NCBI GenBank assembly: GCA_903916255.1
Contig: CAIWVW010000079.1
Span: forward strand, 1 to 57,143
Direction: 5' to 3'
Origin: an uncultured Bacteroidota bacterium
Lineage (GTDB): Bacteria > Bacteroidota > Bacteroidia > JABEUT01
Length of the DNA stretch: 57,143 nucleotides
The notes beneath the pieces were generated by a model. That model did no database searches. It had not been told where the DNA came from and saw only the letters and a list, made by a program, of their open reading frames with translations. The first letter of the stretch is position 1. Each line of letters starts with the position of its first letter. Positions 44,830 through 53,665 of this stretch are shown here, piece after piece. The position numbers and the translations under genes are program-made.

Positions 44830-44837
44830 TATCTTTG
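44830..44837 (+). promoter_or_regulatory. -7 promoter element of the 44856 operon
   Basis: TATCTTTG, 18 bases before the ATG at 44856. Confidence 0.6.
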
Positions 44838-44855
44838 TAGCTCAAACTCTTCACC

Positions 44856-45044
44856 ATGCCCTTTCGTCTCATACGTAATAAAACCCAGGAAATAGCCGTA
44901 AAAGGCTTTATTGCCATGGCTATTTTGTGTGGTATTGTAACCCTATTTATTCCCTGGTCCATTCAAATGACTTCGCCTTTTCTGCTGGTTTGGGTAATGG
45001 TGTGGATAATAGGTGCCAGTTCTAATACCAAGTCGTCCTCATGA
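44856..45044 (+). CDS. Small membrane protein
   Basis: 62 residues with two hydrophobic segments (GFIAMAILCGIVTLFIPW and SPFLLVWVMVWIIGAS). A promoter element lies 18 bases upstream and its stop overlaps the start of the SPOR gene by 4 bases (ATGA), which supports that it is a real, translated and coupled gene. No known family. The two segments with a short polar loop suggest a hairpin in the inner membrane. Confidence 0.7.
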   Translation: MPFRLIRNKTQEIAVKGFIAMAILCGIVTLFIPWSIQMTSPFLLVWVMVWIIGASSNTKSSS

Positions 45045-45565
45045 AGAGTTTTAATATTAGCATACTTCTCCTTTTTACATTTATTCCTTTTTTGGGAATA
45101 GGGCAGGTAAAAAGCGATTCTGTGAAACCTGTTGTTACAGGAATTTATCATGCACCAATAGTACAGCAGGGAATTAAGGATACTACAAAACCTGCTCCTG
45201 TTGTAATGGCTCCTGCTGTTCCGTTTCCCGATACCAATATTCATATATATGAACAGCCTATTGTAAAAAATACGGTTCAAAAAATTTATACCTATCAAAG
45301 CTATTCGCATGGCGCATCGCCGGGTTTCAGGGTGCAGATTGATTTCAGCCAGGAACGTAATGCCGCCAATAAAACCAAAGCCGATTTTAACGCAAAGTAT
45401 CCCTCCATCCCCTGCTATATTACATACAAACAGCCCTATTTCCGTGTAAGCGCGGGCGATTGCCGCAAACGCCTCGATGCAGTTCGCCTTCACAATACGT
45501 TGAAAAGAGATTACCCGGCTTCTTTTATTGTAGCCGACAGAATTGCATCACCACCACTGCAATAA
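45041..45565 (+). CDS. SPOR-domain protein
   Basis: 174 residues with a signal peptide (about 1-22, to GIGQ), a Pro/Thr/Val-rich middle (KPAPVVMAPAVPFPDTN), and a C-terminal SPOR domain of about 75 residues (GFRVQIDFSQERNAANKTKA, SIPCYITYKQPYFRVSAGDC). SPOR domains bind peptidoglycan stripped of stem peptides, usually at the septum. Coupled to the 62-residue membrane protein, and followed by murQ 79 bases on. Confidence 0.88.
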   Translation: MKSFNISILLLFTFIPFLGIGQVKSDSVKPVVTGIYHAPIVQQGIKDTTKPAPVVMAPAVPFPDTNIHIYEQPIVKNTVQKIYTYQSYSHGASPGFRVQIDFSQERNAANKTKADFNAKYPSIPCYITYKQPYFRVSAGDCRKRLDAVRLHNTLKRDYPASFIVADRIASPPLQ

Positions 45566-45644
45566 TGTTAACCTATAAATGCTAAATTGTAAATAATAAA
45601 TGCGGCATGAAATTCATTAACCATTCACAATTTACAATTTACTA

Positions 45645-46493
45645 TTGAAAACGCTTCTCCCGCTGACAGAAACAGCATCGCACTATGACCACCTCGAAAA
45701 AATGAAGGTGCGTGAATTGCTTGTCGGTATTAATAAAGAAGACAAATCCGTTCCGTTGGCGGTTGAAAAGGTAATTCCTGCCATAGAGCGATTAGTAATT
45801 AAAATTGTTTCAAACCTAAAACTTGGCGGACGCTTATTTTATATGGGCGCAGGAACAAGTGGTAGATTAGGTATTGTAGATGCATCGGAATGTCCGCCAA
45901 CGTTTGGCGTGCCGCAGGGATTGGTAATAGGGCTTATTGCCGGGGGCGACGGGGCTATCCGCAAAGCGGTAGAGTTTGCCGAAGATGACGAAAAGCAAGG
46001 CTGGAAAGATTTAAAAAAACATACGATTACAAAAAAGGATGTAGTCATCGGCATAGCCGCATCGGGAACTACGCCATACGTGTTAAGCGCATTAAAAGAA
46101 TGCCGGAAAAACAAAATACTTACGGGGTCCATTTGCTGTACAAAAAATTCGCCATTATCTGCCAATTCCGACCACCCGATTGAAATATTAACCGGCCCTG
46201 AATTTGTTACCGGAAGCACCCGCATGAAAGCGGGTACGGCTCAGAAACTGGTTCTGAATATGATTTCCACGAGTGTGATGATACAATTGGGCAGGGTAAA
46301 GGGCAACAGAATGGTAGATATGCAACTGTCGAACAATAAACTGGTAAAGCGCGGCACACGCATGATTGTAAATGAACTGGGAATAAGCGCGGCAGAAGCG
46401 GAAAAATTATTATTGAAAGGGGGCAGTGTCCGTAAAGCAATACAAATGGCTAATAGCCATAAGCCAAAAGCTAACAGCTCAAAAAAAAGATAA
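45645..46493 (+). CDS. murQ: N-acetylmuramic acid 6-phosphate etherase
   Basis: 282 residues from a TTG at 45645. The family N-terminal motif (T-E in LPLTETASHYDHLEKMKVRE) must be included, and no ATG or GTG covers it; the next ATG would cut it off. Core motifs are GAGTSGRLGIVDASECPPTF, IAGGDGAIRKAVEFAEDD, IAASGTTPYV and GSTRMKAGTAQKLVLNM. It removes the lactyl ether from MurNAc-6-P to give GlcNAc-6-P in cell-wall recycling. The next gene starts 1 base after its stop. Just upstream is a short inverted repeat (AAATTGTAAAT about 45583, and ATTTACAATTT about 45629). Confidence 0.93.
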   Translation: MKTLLPLTETASHYDHLEKMKVRELLVGINKEDKSVPLAVEKVIPAIERLVIKIVSNLKLGGRLFYMGAGTSGRLGIVDASECPPTFGVPQGLVIGLIAGGDGAIRKAVEFAEDDEKQGWKDLKKHTITKKDVVIGIAASGTTPYVLSALKECRKNKILTGSICCTKNSPLSANSDHPIEILTGPEFVTGSTRMKAGTAQKLVLNMISTSVMIQLGRVKGNRMVDMQLSNNKLVKRGTRMIVNELGISAAEAEKLLLKGGSVRKAIQMANSHKPKANSSKKR

Positions 46494-46494
46494 T

Positions 46495-47253
46495 ATGCTT
46501 TCAAACGCACAACTTAAACTTGTAAAATCACTCCACCTGAAAAAAAACAGGGAGCAGATGCACCTATTTATTGCCGAGGGAAAGAAGATGGTGGATGAAT
46601 TGCTGAACTCTCTCCATATTGAAATTGTACATATTTACGCTTCAGGAGATTACTATGGTAGTAAGCCATTCACAAAGGTTACCGAAGCGGAAATGAAAAA
46701 AATAAGTGCACTTACTACTCCTCCAAATATCCTTGCCGTATGCAGAATTCCCGCAGACCCTTCTGCAATTCCTGATTTAACCAACGAGTTGGTATTAATA
46801 CTCGATGATATACGCGACCCCGGTAACCTTGGCACTATTGTCCGAATAGCCGATTGGTTTGGTATAAAATATATTTTCTGCACCGCAGAATGTGTAGATG
46901 CTTACAACCCGAAAGTGGTGCAGGCCAGCATGGGCTCTATTGCGAGAATTCAGGTCGATTACAAAAATTTGCGCAATGTGTTGCAGCAATGCCGGGAAAA
47001 ACAAATACCCGTATACGGTGCAAAGCTGGATGGGGCAAATATTTTAAAAGAACAACTGACCACAAACGGTGTATTGATAATAGGCAATGAATCGAACGGT
47101 ATATCGCCGGAATTGAGCACCTATATTACCAATGCTATCAAAATACCTTCATCCCCTCACGGGGCTGGCGGCGGTGCCGAGTCGCTCAATGCGGCTATGG
47201 CAACAGCTATACTTTGCGCCGAGTTCAGAAGAAATGAATTGAAAGGAGTTTAA
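46495..47253 (+). CDS. TrmH/SpoU family RNA 2'-O-methyltransferase
   Basis: 252 residues from the ATG at 46495, 1 base after the murQ stop. N-terminal substrate-binding domain (KLVKSLHLKKNREQMHLFIA EGKKMVDELL, split here), then the knotted SPOUT domain with motif 1 LILDDIRDPGNLGTIVRIAD, motif 2 LIIGNESNGIS and motif 3 IPSSPHGAGGGAESLNAAMA, where the usual 'I P..G...SLN' is extended by a short Gly/Ala insertion. Methylates a ribose in rRNA or tRNA; target unknown (RlmB-like). Confidence 0.92.
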   Translation: MLSNAQLKLVKSLHLKKNREQMHLFIAEGKKMVDELLNSLHIEIVHIYASGDYYGSKPFTKVTEAEMKKISALTTPPNILAVCRIPADPSAIPDLTNELVLILDDIRDPGNLGTIVRIADWFGIKYIFCTAECVDAYNPKVVQASMGSIARIQVDYKNLRNVLQQCREKQIPVYGAKLDGANILKEQLTTNGVLIIGNESNGISPELSTYITNAIKIPSSPHGAGGGAESLNAAMATAILCAEFRRNELKGV

Positions 47254-47263
47254 AATTATTTAT

Positions 47264-48328
47264 ATGCGGAAACTAAAATTTTTATTGCTGTTTTTTCTTC
47301 CGCTCTCTGCATTTGCCCAACTCGACAAGCTAAAACCGGGTATGCCTTTCGACGAGGTAAAAAAGATTTTCCCAAAAATGATACCGGACGCTTCCGCTAT
47401 GAGTTCATGGATATACACTAGAGATTCACTGGACGGAATAAAAGGCACTTCGGAATATCTTATTCAGCAGGATACTTTGCTGAGATATGATTTTACATCT
47501 GATATGTATTCAGGACCCTGTTCTCAAAATCCGGACTCGGAGTCATCAGGCTCAAGGCTCTTAATAAGGGCGGCTGTCAGATTATCCTCAAAATATATCA
47601 ACCTCTTTGGAAAACCCGCCCATGCCATCGGGTATCCCTATTTTGGTAAAGACTCATTAAATACTGATACTATTTACACGGCAAAATGGGTTAAGGGCTC
47701 CAACATTTTGACAGTTACCATAAGCCGTCCCGAAAAAAACAAAATGCCTTTGATGAATGCCCCTCCCCAATCGTTAGAAGATTTGAAACCGGGTTGCAAA
47801 TACACCTTGGAAATTTTATCTATCGGCACCGGAAATTATTTTCAAAAAGCAGGAGAAAATGGTATTACCGGGTATTCGTTCAAGCAGCATCACCCCAATT
47901 TGGCTGAGCAGGTGGAAAACCACCCGGACTCATGGATTGCAACCGATACGCTTACCTGCTATACCGGCGCATGGCGCTTTACATTCGAAAGTAAAAAGCT
48001 GGACTCCTACAGCCTCAATATTACCGATGGCAATGCTTATTGCCATAAAACCGACAGCGCTTATTCCATATTAAAAAGCCGCACCATTGCGTTATTTGCC
48101 GAAGCAAAAAAAGGACGTGCCAAACCCGACACGCTCATTAACCGGATGCTTGTTAAGTATGCTGAAAGCCGGAGTAGTTTTTTCCGGCACACCACTTACT
48201 TTACCACCGAATGGAAATATGGCGATAAAAAATTATTTATGATTTTCGATAAAAGTGAAGGCGGCAAACAATTCGACCCGATATTTCATTTGCTGTTATT
48301 TTATGGCCGTTCATCCATGGAGTTATAG
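47264..48328 (+). CDS. Secreted protein of unknown function
   Basis: 354 residues. Signal peptide about 1-18 (to AFAQ). The next stretch (KLKPGMPFDEVKKIFPKMIP) resembles the start of BamE/SmpA-type domains. The rest is mixed alpha/beta with no recognised family. It is 10 bases behind the methyltransferase gene and thus likely the last gene of the murQ operon; REP-like sequence follows the stop. Confidence 0.8.
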   Translation: MRKLKFLLLFFLPLSAFAQLDKLKPGMPFDEVKKIFPKMIPDASAMSSWIYTRDSLDGIKGTSEYLIQQDTLLRYDFTSDMYSGPCSQNPDSESSGSRLLIRAAVRLSSKYINLFGKPAHAIGYPYFGKDSLNTDTIYTAKWVKGSNILTVTISRPEKNKMPLMNAPPQSLEDLKPGCKYTLEILSIGTGNYFQKAGENGITGYSFKQHHPNLAEQVENHPDSWIATDTLTCYTGAWRFTFESKKLDSYSLNITDGNAYCHKTDSAYSILKSRTIALFAEAKKGRAKPDTLINRMLVKYAESRSSFFRHTTYFTTEWKYGDKKLFMIFDKSEGGKQFDPIFHLLLFYGRSSMEL

Positions 48329-48343
48329 GACGGAAGCCATTCG

Positions 48344-48419
48344 TAATAAGGTTAAAACAGGAACTATAACCTTAGCAGAAGAAAAACGGAAAGATATTGC
48401 TAATAATTAAAACCTTACA
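48344..48419. repeat. REP-like element B, degenerate
   Basis: TAATAAGGTTAAAA (48344-48357), ACCTTAGCAGAAGAAAAAC (48369-48387), and TTAAAACCTTA at about 48408-48418. The words match those at 42.6 and 53.5-54.2 kb with changes. It lies between convergent gene ends. Confidence 0.7.
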
Positions 48420-48422
48420 ACA

Positions 48423-50090
48423 CTATCGCATTTTTATCAGCAAGCCCACCTGCTTCTGTTCATCATCCGTTTCGGCAGATTTGAAATAGTGGTTATACTG
48501 CGGCATATCGAAATTCAGTTCGGGAATGTTATTCACAGGAATATCCTTTCCCGGAAAGGACGTGCGAGTATAATTGGCGCGTTTTAAATAGAGGTTAAAA
48601 ACTCCTGCAAAATTACTGCCGAGTGATTGCCTGTACGAAATAATATCGGGCTGAAAGACGGTATCCTCCGGTAAATTATTACCCACAAAGCCGACAATAA
48701 CTTTGCTTTTTAAATAATACATATAGCTTGTTTCTTCATAATTAGTGGCTATTGACAGGTCTTCCGGTTTGGGGTAGTTTGCTTTAATATAAGGTATGGT
48801 ATAGTCCAGCGGGCCCTTATACTGATGGGTCATTTCGTATAAATGCCCGCTGATAAATGGAAGGTTATTTATAACAGGTAATCCGAATAATCCTATAAAT
48901 AGTATACCAAGTATAGTAGCACCGTTTGCTAATTTAGAGGCTCCGCTTTTATAAATTTTCAATAAATATATGAAATCGAACAAGGCGATAATGACCAATA
49001 CCGGCTGCATATAGATGAGATACCTTGTAAACATCGGCGAATCGATATTCGGAACAGAAAACAAGAACACCACAAACAACAGGGAAAGATAATTAGATGC
49101 CCGGAAATTTTTTGGCTTTTCCTTAAAAACGGTTTTATAATTTGCAAAAACAAGGCTTCGCATAGCCACCGCCAGCCACAGCAGCTCCAGTTTTCCGAAG
49201 TAGCGTACTTCATTGGAGAAATGCCACCAATACATGTCGGAATTAAAATGGTAAAAACTATCCAGTATGGCTTTCATTTCAAACGTTTTGAAATATCCCA
49301 ATAAGGGATACACTCCTGCATAAGACATGCCTATTGCGGCTATCGCCGGAACGGAAGGCCGAATGGCCTCCTTCCATCCATGCGTTTTCAAGTTTTGAAG
49401 AATATAAAAAATTTCTGAAATTCCTATAGCCGAAATAAATATAAAATATAAGGGAGAAAACATATTGAATATGACCCAAAGCAGAACGGCAAGTAAAACA
49501 CAATAAAGAATATTATTGATGGGCTTATAAAACCTGTGCCGCACATATAATGCTATTAAGGCTGAACTGAAAAACAATGCGGGAGAGTAATATCTCACTT
49601 CCCGCAGGTGTAATGCCATAGATACGGATATCAATTCTGCCAATAGAAATAATGAAACAAACAAAAATTTTTGAAATTCATCTTCAAAAAAACCTGACAT
49701 ATTATAGGCAAGTAAAAATAAGCCCAGCAACCCAACCGCAGCAAATACAGAGCGGAAAATTCCTGTCTTGGTATATATATCCTCACTTCCATTAGCCAGT
49801 TTATAGCCAATGGCTCCAATGTAGTATTGCCCCCAGTTTGCGCCACCAATAAAGGCATCGTCTTTAGCATTCACGCCTACGCGGGGTGTGTTGCAAAACA
49901 TATCGTTCACTACATTTTTCCCGTCATGCGCTTTGGGATAACCGTACTCCACTACCCTCTCCGAGCCCATGGCAGTCATGCTTTCATCGGCCCACATTAG
50001 CGGGTAGGATATGTTTTTAAATACGCTTATTACAAGCAATATTCCAAAAACATAACTGAGAATCTTAACTGCTTTTGTCTTTTTATTCAT
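48423..50090 (-). CDS. Multi-spanning membrane protein, GT-C-like
   Basis: 555 residues from the ATG at 50090 (MNKKTKAVKILSYVFGILLV); a frame 9 codons longer has no better signal. About 11-12 membrane segments (FLFVSLFLLAELISVSMAL, VLLAVLLWVIFNMFSPLYFI F, split here) and a C-terminal non-membrane part of about 130 residues. The first loop is large and acidic (WADESMTAMGSERVVEYG), as in the ArnT/PMT-type GT-C glycosyltransferases, with the DE pair as the likely active site. The glycan and lipid donor are unknown. Confidence 0.75.
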   Translation of the reverse strand: MNKKTKAVKILSYVFGILLVISVFKNISYPLMWADESMTAMGSERVVEYGYPKAHDGKNVVNDMFCNTPRVGVNAKDDAFIGGANWGQYYIGAIGYKLANGSEDIYTKTGIFRSVFAAVGLLGLFLLAYNMSGFFEDEFQKFLFVSLFLLAELISVSMALHLREVRYYSPALFFSSALIALYVRHRFYKPINNILYCVLLAVLLWVIFNMFSPLYFIFISAIGISEIFYILQNLKTHGWKEAIRPSVPAIAAIGMSYAGVYPLLGYFKTFEMKAILDSFYHFNSDMYWWHFSNEVRYFGKLELLWLAVAMRSLVFANYKTVFKEKPKNFRASNYLSLLFVVFLFSVPNIDSPMFTRYLIYMQPVLVIIALFDFIYLLKIYKSGASKLANGATILGILFIGLFGLPVINNLPFISGHLYEMTHQYKGPLDYTIPYIKANYPKPEDLSIATNYEETSYMYYLKSKVIVGFVGNNLPEDTVFQPDIISYRQSLGSNFAGVFNLYLKRANYTRTSFPGKDIPVNNIPELNFDMPQYNHYFKSAETDDEQKQVGLLIKMR

Positions 50091-50140
50091 ATGGTTGAAC
50101 CTGAACAAACGTAGCAAATTTTTAGAAGAAATATGTTAAA

Positions 50141-50209
50141 GAGATTGCTTCGTTCCTCGCAATGACGTATTATTGCTCTGTTCGTTACTGCGAGGAACGA
50201 AGCAGTCTC
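50141..50209. repeat. Large REP-type palindrome upstream of gldA
   Basis: 27-base arms GAGATTGCTTCGTTCCTCGC-AATGACG (50141-50167) and CGTTACTGCGAGGAACGAAG-CAGTCTC (50183-50209) match at 24 of 27 positions, with a 15-base loop. The core GCGAGGAACGAAGCA is a type of palindrome I know from the intergenic regions of many bacteria. It is a different family from the TTAGTAGAA elements. Confidence 0.85.
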
Positions 50210-50284
50210 AATTACTCAACCAGATAGAATTCCTCACATTCAATCTATTAACATTTTTTAACATGTGCTTTTATAGATAGGGCT

Positions 50285-50292
50285 TAATTTTG
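50285..50292 (+). promoter_or_regulatory. -7 promoter element of the gld operon
   Basis: TAATTTTG matches TAnnTTTG, 29 bases before the ATG at 50322. A short stem CCTG/CAGG (50298-50311) lies in the leader. Confidence 0.5.
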
Positions 50293-50321
50293 GCTTCCCT
50301 GAAAAAACAGGCCTCTTATAC

Positions 50322-51251
50322 ATGGAAGTAGTCGTAAAAAATCTGGTTAAAAAGTACAATGGTTTCAAAGCCGTTGATAACATCAGTTTCCGTGTGAACC
50401 AGGGGGAGGTGCTTGGATTCCTTGGCCCCAACGGAGCTGGAAAGAGCACTACCATGAAAGTAATTACCTCTTATATCGCGCCCAGCGAAGGCGATGTGGA
50501 AGTGGGCGGCTATTCTGTTATTACCCATCCGGAAGAGGTGAAAAAACTGATTGGCTACCTGCCGGAAAACAACCCGCTTTATCTGGATATGCCAATTATG
50601 GACTACCTTGAATTTTCAGCCCGATTGCAAGGAGTGCCTAAAGAAAAGGTAAATCAGCGTGTGCGGGAAATGATTAAAGTCTGCGGCCTGATTGGTGAAA
50701 AGCATAAACTAATTGCGGAACTCTCCAAAGGGTACCGCCAACGGGTAGGCTTAGCCCACGCCATGATTCACGACCCACAGGTACTTATATTAGATGAACC
50801 TACCAGCGGCCTCGACCCGAACCAGATTATAGAAATACGTAAGCTGATTAAGGACATCGGCAAGCAAAAAACCGTTATTCTCAGCACTCATATTCTGCCG
50901 GAAGTAGAAGCCACCTGCGACCGCATTCTTATTATAAACAAAGGACATATTGTAGCCGACGGTACTCCCGAAACCCTGCGCAAACAAGCCAAAGGAAGGG
51001 AAGTTATCCGCGTGAAAATTGAAGATGGCAAGGAGTCCGAAATTATAAATGCACTCCGCGGGGTGCCATCGATTATGGCTGTCGAAGCATTAGCAGGAAA
51101 AGAAAACACATTTGAAGTACAGGCCGATAAATTTGCCGCACCCAAGCGCGACATATATAAAATGTGTGTAGATAAAAACTGGGTACTTACCGAAATGGTG
51201 CCTTACGAAACAAGTTTGGAAGATATTTTCCATGATTTAACAATAAGTTAG
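50322..51251 (+). CDS. gldA: Gliding-motility ABC transporter ATPase GldA
   Basis: 309 residues. Walker A GPNGAGKST (about 36-44), signature LSKGYRQRVGLA, Walker B VLILDEPTSGLDP, and the switch His in ILSTHILPEVE. The C-terminal 80 residues are the usual extra domain of this family. GldA, GldF and GldG form an ABC transporter needed for gliding in Flavobacterium, where it affects protein stability or export of gliding components; here all three genes are in one operon, 2 bases apart. Whether the organism glides cannot be told, since other gld and spr genes are not in the window. Confidence 0.93.
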   Translation: MEVVVKNLVKKYNGFKAVDNISFRVNQGEVLGFLGPNGAGKSTTMKVITSYIAPSEGDVEVGGYSVITHPEEVKKLIGYLPENNPLYLDMPIMDYLEFSARLQGVPKEKVNQRVREMIKVCGLIGEKHKLIAELSKGYRQRVGLAHAMIHDPQVLILDEPTSGLDPNQIIEIRKLIKDIGKQKTVILSTHILPEVEATCDRILIINKGHIVADGTPETLRKQAKGREVIRVKIEDGKESEIINALRGVPSIMAVEALAGKENTFEVQADKFAAPKRDIYKMCVDKNWVLTEMVPYETSLEDIFHDLTIS

Positions 51252-51253
51252 TT

Positions 51254-51982
51254 ATGAACAGACCGGCACTCATAATTGCAAAAAAAGAACTGCGGATGTT
51301 TTTCGATTCGCTGATAGCCTATATTTTGCTGATTGCGTTTTTAGGATTCAGCGGTTTCTTCACCTGGTTCTACGGTTCCGATGTTTTTTTTACGAAACAG
51401 GCGAGCCTGCAATCCTTTTTCGATACTGCCTATTGGACGCTTTTCTTCTTCATTCCCGCACTCACCATGCGCTCCATCGCCGAAGAAAACAACAGCGGCA
51501 CCATAGAATTGCTCCTTACCAAACCGGTTACAGGTTGGCAGGTAATATGGGGTAAGTTTTCAGCTTGCTTTATGCTGATATTTATTGCACTGCTCTGCAC
51601 CCTGCCCTATTATTTCACAGTAATGTATCTGGGCAAAATAGACAGTGGCGTGGTGCTTTGCGGATACCTGGGGCTTTTGCTTATGAGCGCCGCCTATATA
51701 AGTATCGGGATATTTGCCAGCAGCATAACAAGTAATCAGGTGGTGGCATTTTTACTGGCCCTTTTCACCGGAATATTTTTCCATTTCTTATTCGGGCTGG
51801 TGGGCAGCAACCTTACCGGTACTGCGGGAGAGGTGGTAAATTATTTCAGCATGAAAGAACACATGGACGGAATTAAACGGGGAATAATCGACAGCCGCGA
51901 CCTGATTTATTTTGGCAGCATTGTTTTCCTCGGATTGGTGATGGCGGAAGTTTCACTGGCTAAACGCAATACTTCGGAATAA
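51254..51982 (+). CDS. gldF: Gliding-motility ABC transporter permease GldF
   Basis: 242 residues, six predicted membrane segments (LIAYILLIAFLGFSGFFTWF, LFFFIPALTMRSIAEE, LIFIALLCTLPYYFTVMYLG, and so on). The motif RSIAEENNSGTIELLLTKPV is typical of ABC-2 permeases. Partner of GldA and GldG; start 2 bases after the gldA stop, stop 8 bases before gldG. Confidence 0.92.
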   Translation: MNRPALIIAKKELRMFFDSLIAYILLIAFLGFSGFFTWFYGSDVFFTKQASLQSFFDTAYWTLFFFIPALTMRSIAEENNSGTIELLLTKPVTGWQVIWGKFSACFMLIFIALLCTLPYYFTVMYLGKIDSGVVLCGYLGLLLMSAAYISIGIFASSITSNQVVAFLLALFTGIFFHFLFGLVGSNLTGTAGEVVNYFSMKEHMDGIKRGIIDSRDLIYFGSIVFLGLVMAEVSLAKRNTSE

Positions 51983-51990
51983 AAAGAAAA

Positions 51991-53499
51991 ATGAACAAAC
52001 GTCAGAATTTAACAACCGGTGTTTTATTGATGGCAGCCATCATTTTGGTGGTGAATGTGTTTTCCTATTTTTATTTTTTCCGTGTAGATTTTACCAAAGA
52101 CAGGCGATACACCCTCAGCAAACCCACCAACGATATATTAGCTTCACTTACCAAACCGGTAACCATTACGGCTTACTATTCCGAAAACTCCATACCGGCC
52201 ATTGCCCGCGCCCGTTCCGAATTTAAAGATATGCTGACGGAATATGCGGCCCGTTCAGGAAATAAAGTGGTATTTAATTTTGTAAATCCGAATAAGAGCG
52301 ACAGCCTGGAAAAAATTGCGCAAAAAAACGGGGTATATCCAAACCCTGTGCAGATGCGGGAAAAGGATGAAATGAAAACCGTGAAGGTTTACCTTGGCGC
52401 CGTTGTAAAAATGGGCGACAAAACAGATGTGTTGCCTATTATCGACCCGAACGGTTCATTGGAATTCGATTTATCGAACAGCATTAAAAAGCTTTCTATC
52501 GATAAAAAACCGGTGGTCGGTTTGCTGCAAGGCAATGGCGAACCGCCTTTGGCAGATATGCCGCAAGTAGCGGAATCGGTGAACGCCCTTCACACTATGC
52601 AGGAGGTAAAATTGAGCGACGTAACACCCATTCCCGCAGAATATAATACCCTTGCGCTCATCAGCCCGAAAGATACATTCCGTCCGGGTCAACTGCATCA
52701 ACTGGATGCATTTTTGGCGCGCGGCGGACAATTGCTCATTGGCTACAGCGGCCTTACCGCAGACCTTCGCAATGGGGTGGGCAGGCTTGGCAATAATATT
52801 AACCTGTCCGGTTGGCTTGCGGAGAAGGGTATTATTCTCGACAATAAATATGTTATAGATGCCAGTTGCGGAAATGTTACCGTTCCACAAAATGGAATGA
52901 ATTTTAATATCTCCTTCCCTTTCCTGCCAATGATTGGTACGTTTGCAAACCATCCGGTAACGAAAGAATTGCGCTCTGTTTTGCTGGCATTTACCTCCGA
53001 CATATTATTTACCGGAGATACAAACAAAGTAAAATTTACGCCATTGGCATTCACTTCCGATAAATCGGGATTGAAAGAAATACCCGCCAAATTCGATTTG
53101 GAACATAAATGGCAGCAATCTGAATTTCCATTTTCTAATTTGGTGGTAGCAGCAGCCGTGAGTGGTGTGGATGGCAACAAAAATGCCCGCATCATTATAG
53201 TTGCCAATAATGATTTTGCCGTTAACGGAAGCGGAAAGCAAGCCATGAAACTGGAACAGGATAATGTGGATTTGTTTGCCAATTCGGTTGACTGGCTCTC
53301 TGACAATACGGGACTAATAGAGTTACGCAGCAAAGTGGAAAAATTTGTACCTATTAAAGAAGTAAACGACGGACAGAAACTATTCCTGAAAGCATTTAAT
53401 TTTTCATTACCACTGCTGCTGGTTATCATTTATGGAATTATCCGTATGCAGGTGAAAAAGAGAATCCGCACCAAACGAATGGAGGAGATTTATGATTAA
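51991..53499 (+). CDS. gldG: Gliding-motility ABC transporter protein GldG
   Basis: 502 residues. One N-terminal membrane segment (LLMAAIILVVNVFSYFYFF), a large periplasmic part (DFTKDRRYTLSKPTNDILAS LTKPVTI, split here; DIPQ/LLQGNGEP type core), and one C-terminal membrane segment (FNFSLPLLLVIIYGIIRMQV). This arrangement is that of the ABC-type uncharacterised transport domain of GldG. It is immediately followed by REP hairpins and a transposase rather than its usual next gene. Confidence 0.92.
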   Translation: MNKRQNLTTGVLLMAAIILVVNVFSYFYFFRVDFTKDRRYTLSKPTNDILASLTKPVTITAYYSENSIPAIARARSEFKDMLTEYAARSGNKVVFNFVNPNKSDSLEKIAQKNGVYPNPVQMREKDEMKTVKVYLGAVVKMGDKTDVLPIIDPNGSLEFDLSNSIKKLSIDKKPVVGLLQGNGEPPLADMPQVAESVNALHTMQEVKLSDVTPIPAEYNTLALISPKDTFRPGQLHQLDAFLARGGQLLIGYSGLTADLRNGVGRLGNNINLSGWLAEKGIILDNKYVIDASCGNVTVPQNGMNFNISFPFLPMIGTFANHPVTKELRSVLLAFTSDILFTGDTNKVKFTPLAFTSDKSGLKEIPAKFDLEHKWQQSEFPFSNLVVAAAVSGVDGNKNARIIIVANNDFAVNGSGKQAMKLEQDNVDLFANSVDWLSDNTGLIELRSKVEKFVPIKEVNDGQKLFLKAFNFSLPLLLVIIYGIIRMQVKKRIRTKRMEEIYD

Positions 53500-53517
53500 G
53501 CGTGCGATTAGAATAAA

Positions 53518-53656
53518 CTAATAAGGTTAAAATAATATCTTGGAGTCATGTTTTTTCTACTAAGGTTAAAATTCAAAATATATTTAAATCCCTCTCTGCC
53601 TTTTAACCTTAGTAGAAAAGTAAAATTAATTGAAGTTAAACCTTATTACCTTATTT
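53518..53656. repeat. REP region C, left of the RAYT gene
   Basis: Four units: TAATAAGGTTAAAAT (about 53519-53533), TTTCTACTAAGGTTAAAATT (from about 53553), CTTTTAACCTTAGTAGAAAA (from about 53600), and GTTAAACCTTATTACCTTAT (from about 53635). Units two and three form a hairpin with 14-base or longer arms. The hairpin is a direct repeat of the one at 54150-54216. Confidence 0.88.
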
Positions 53657-53665
53657 TCAAGTAAA

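Noticed and set aside
46241-46510. Minus-strand frames opposite murQ
   Set aside because: Antisense to conserved MurQ motifs; no independent evidence.
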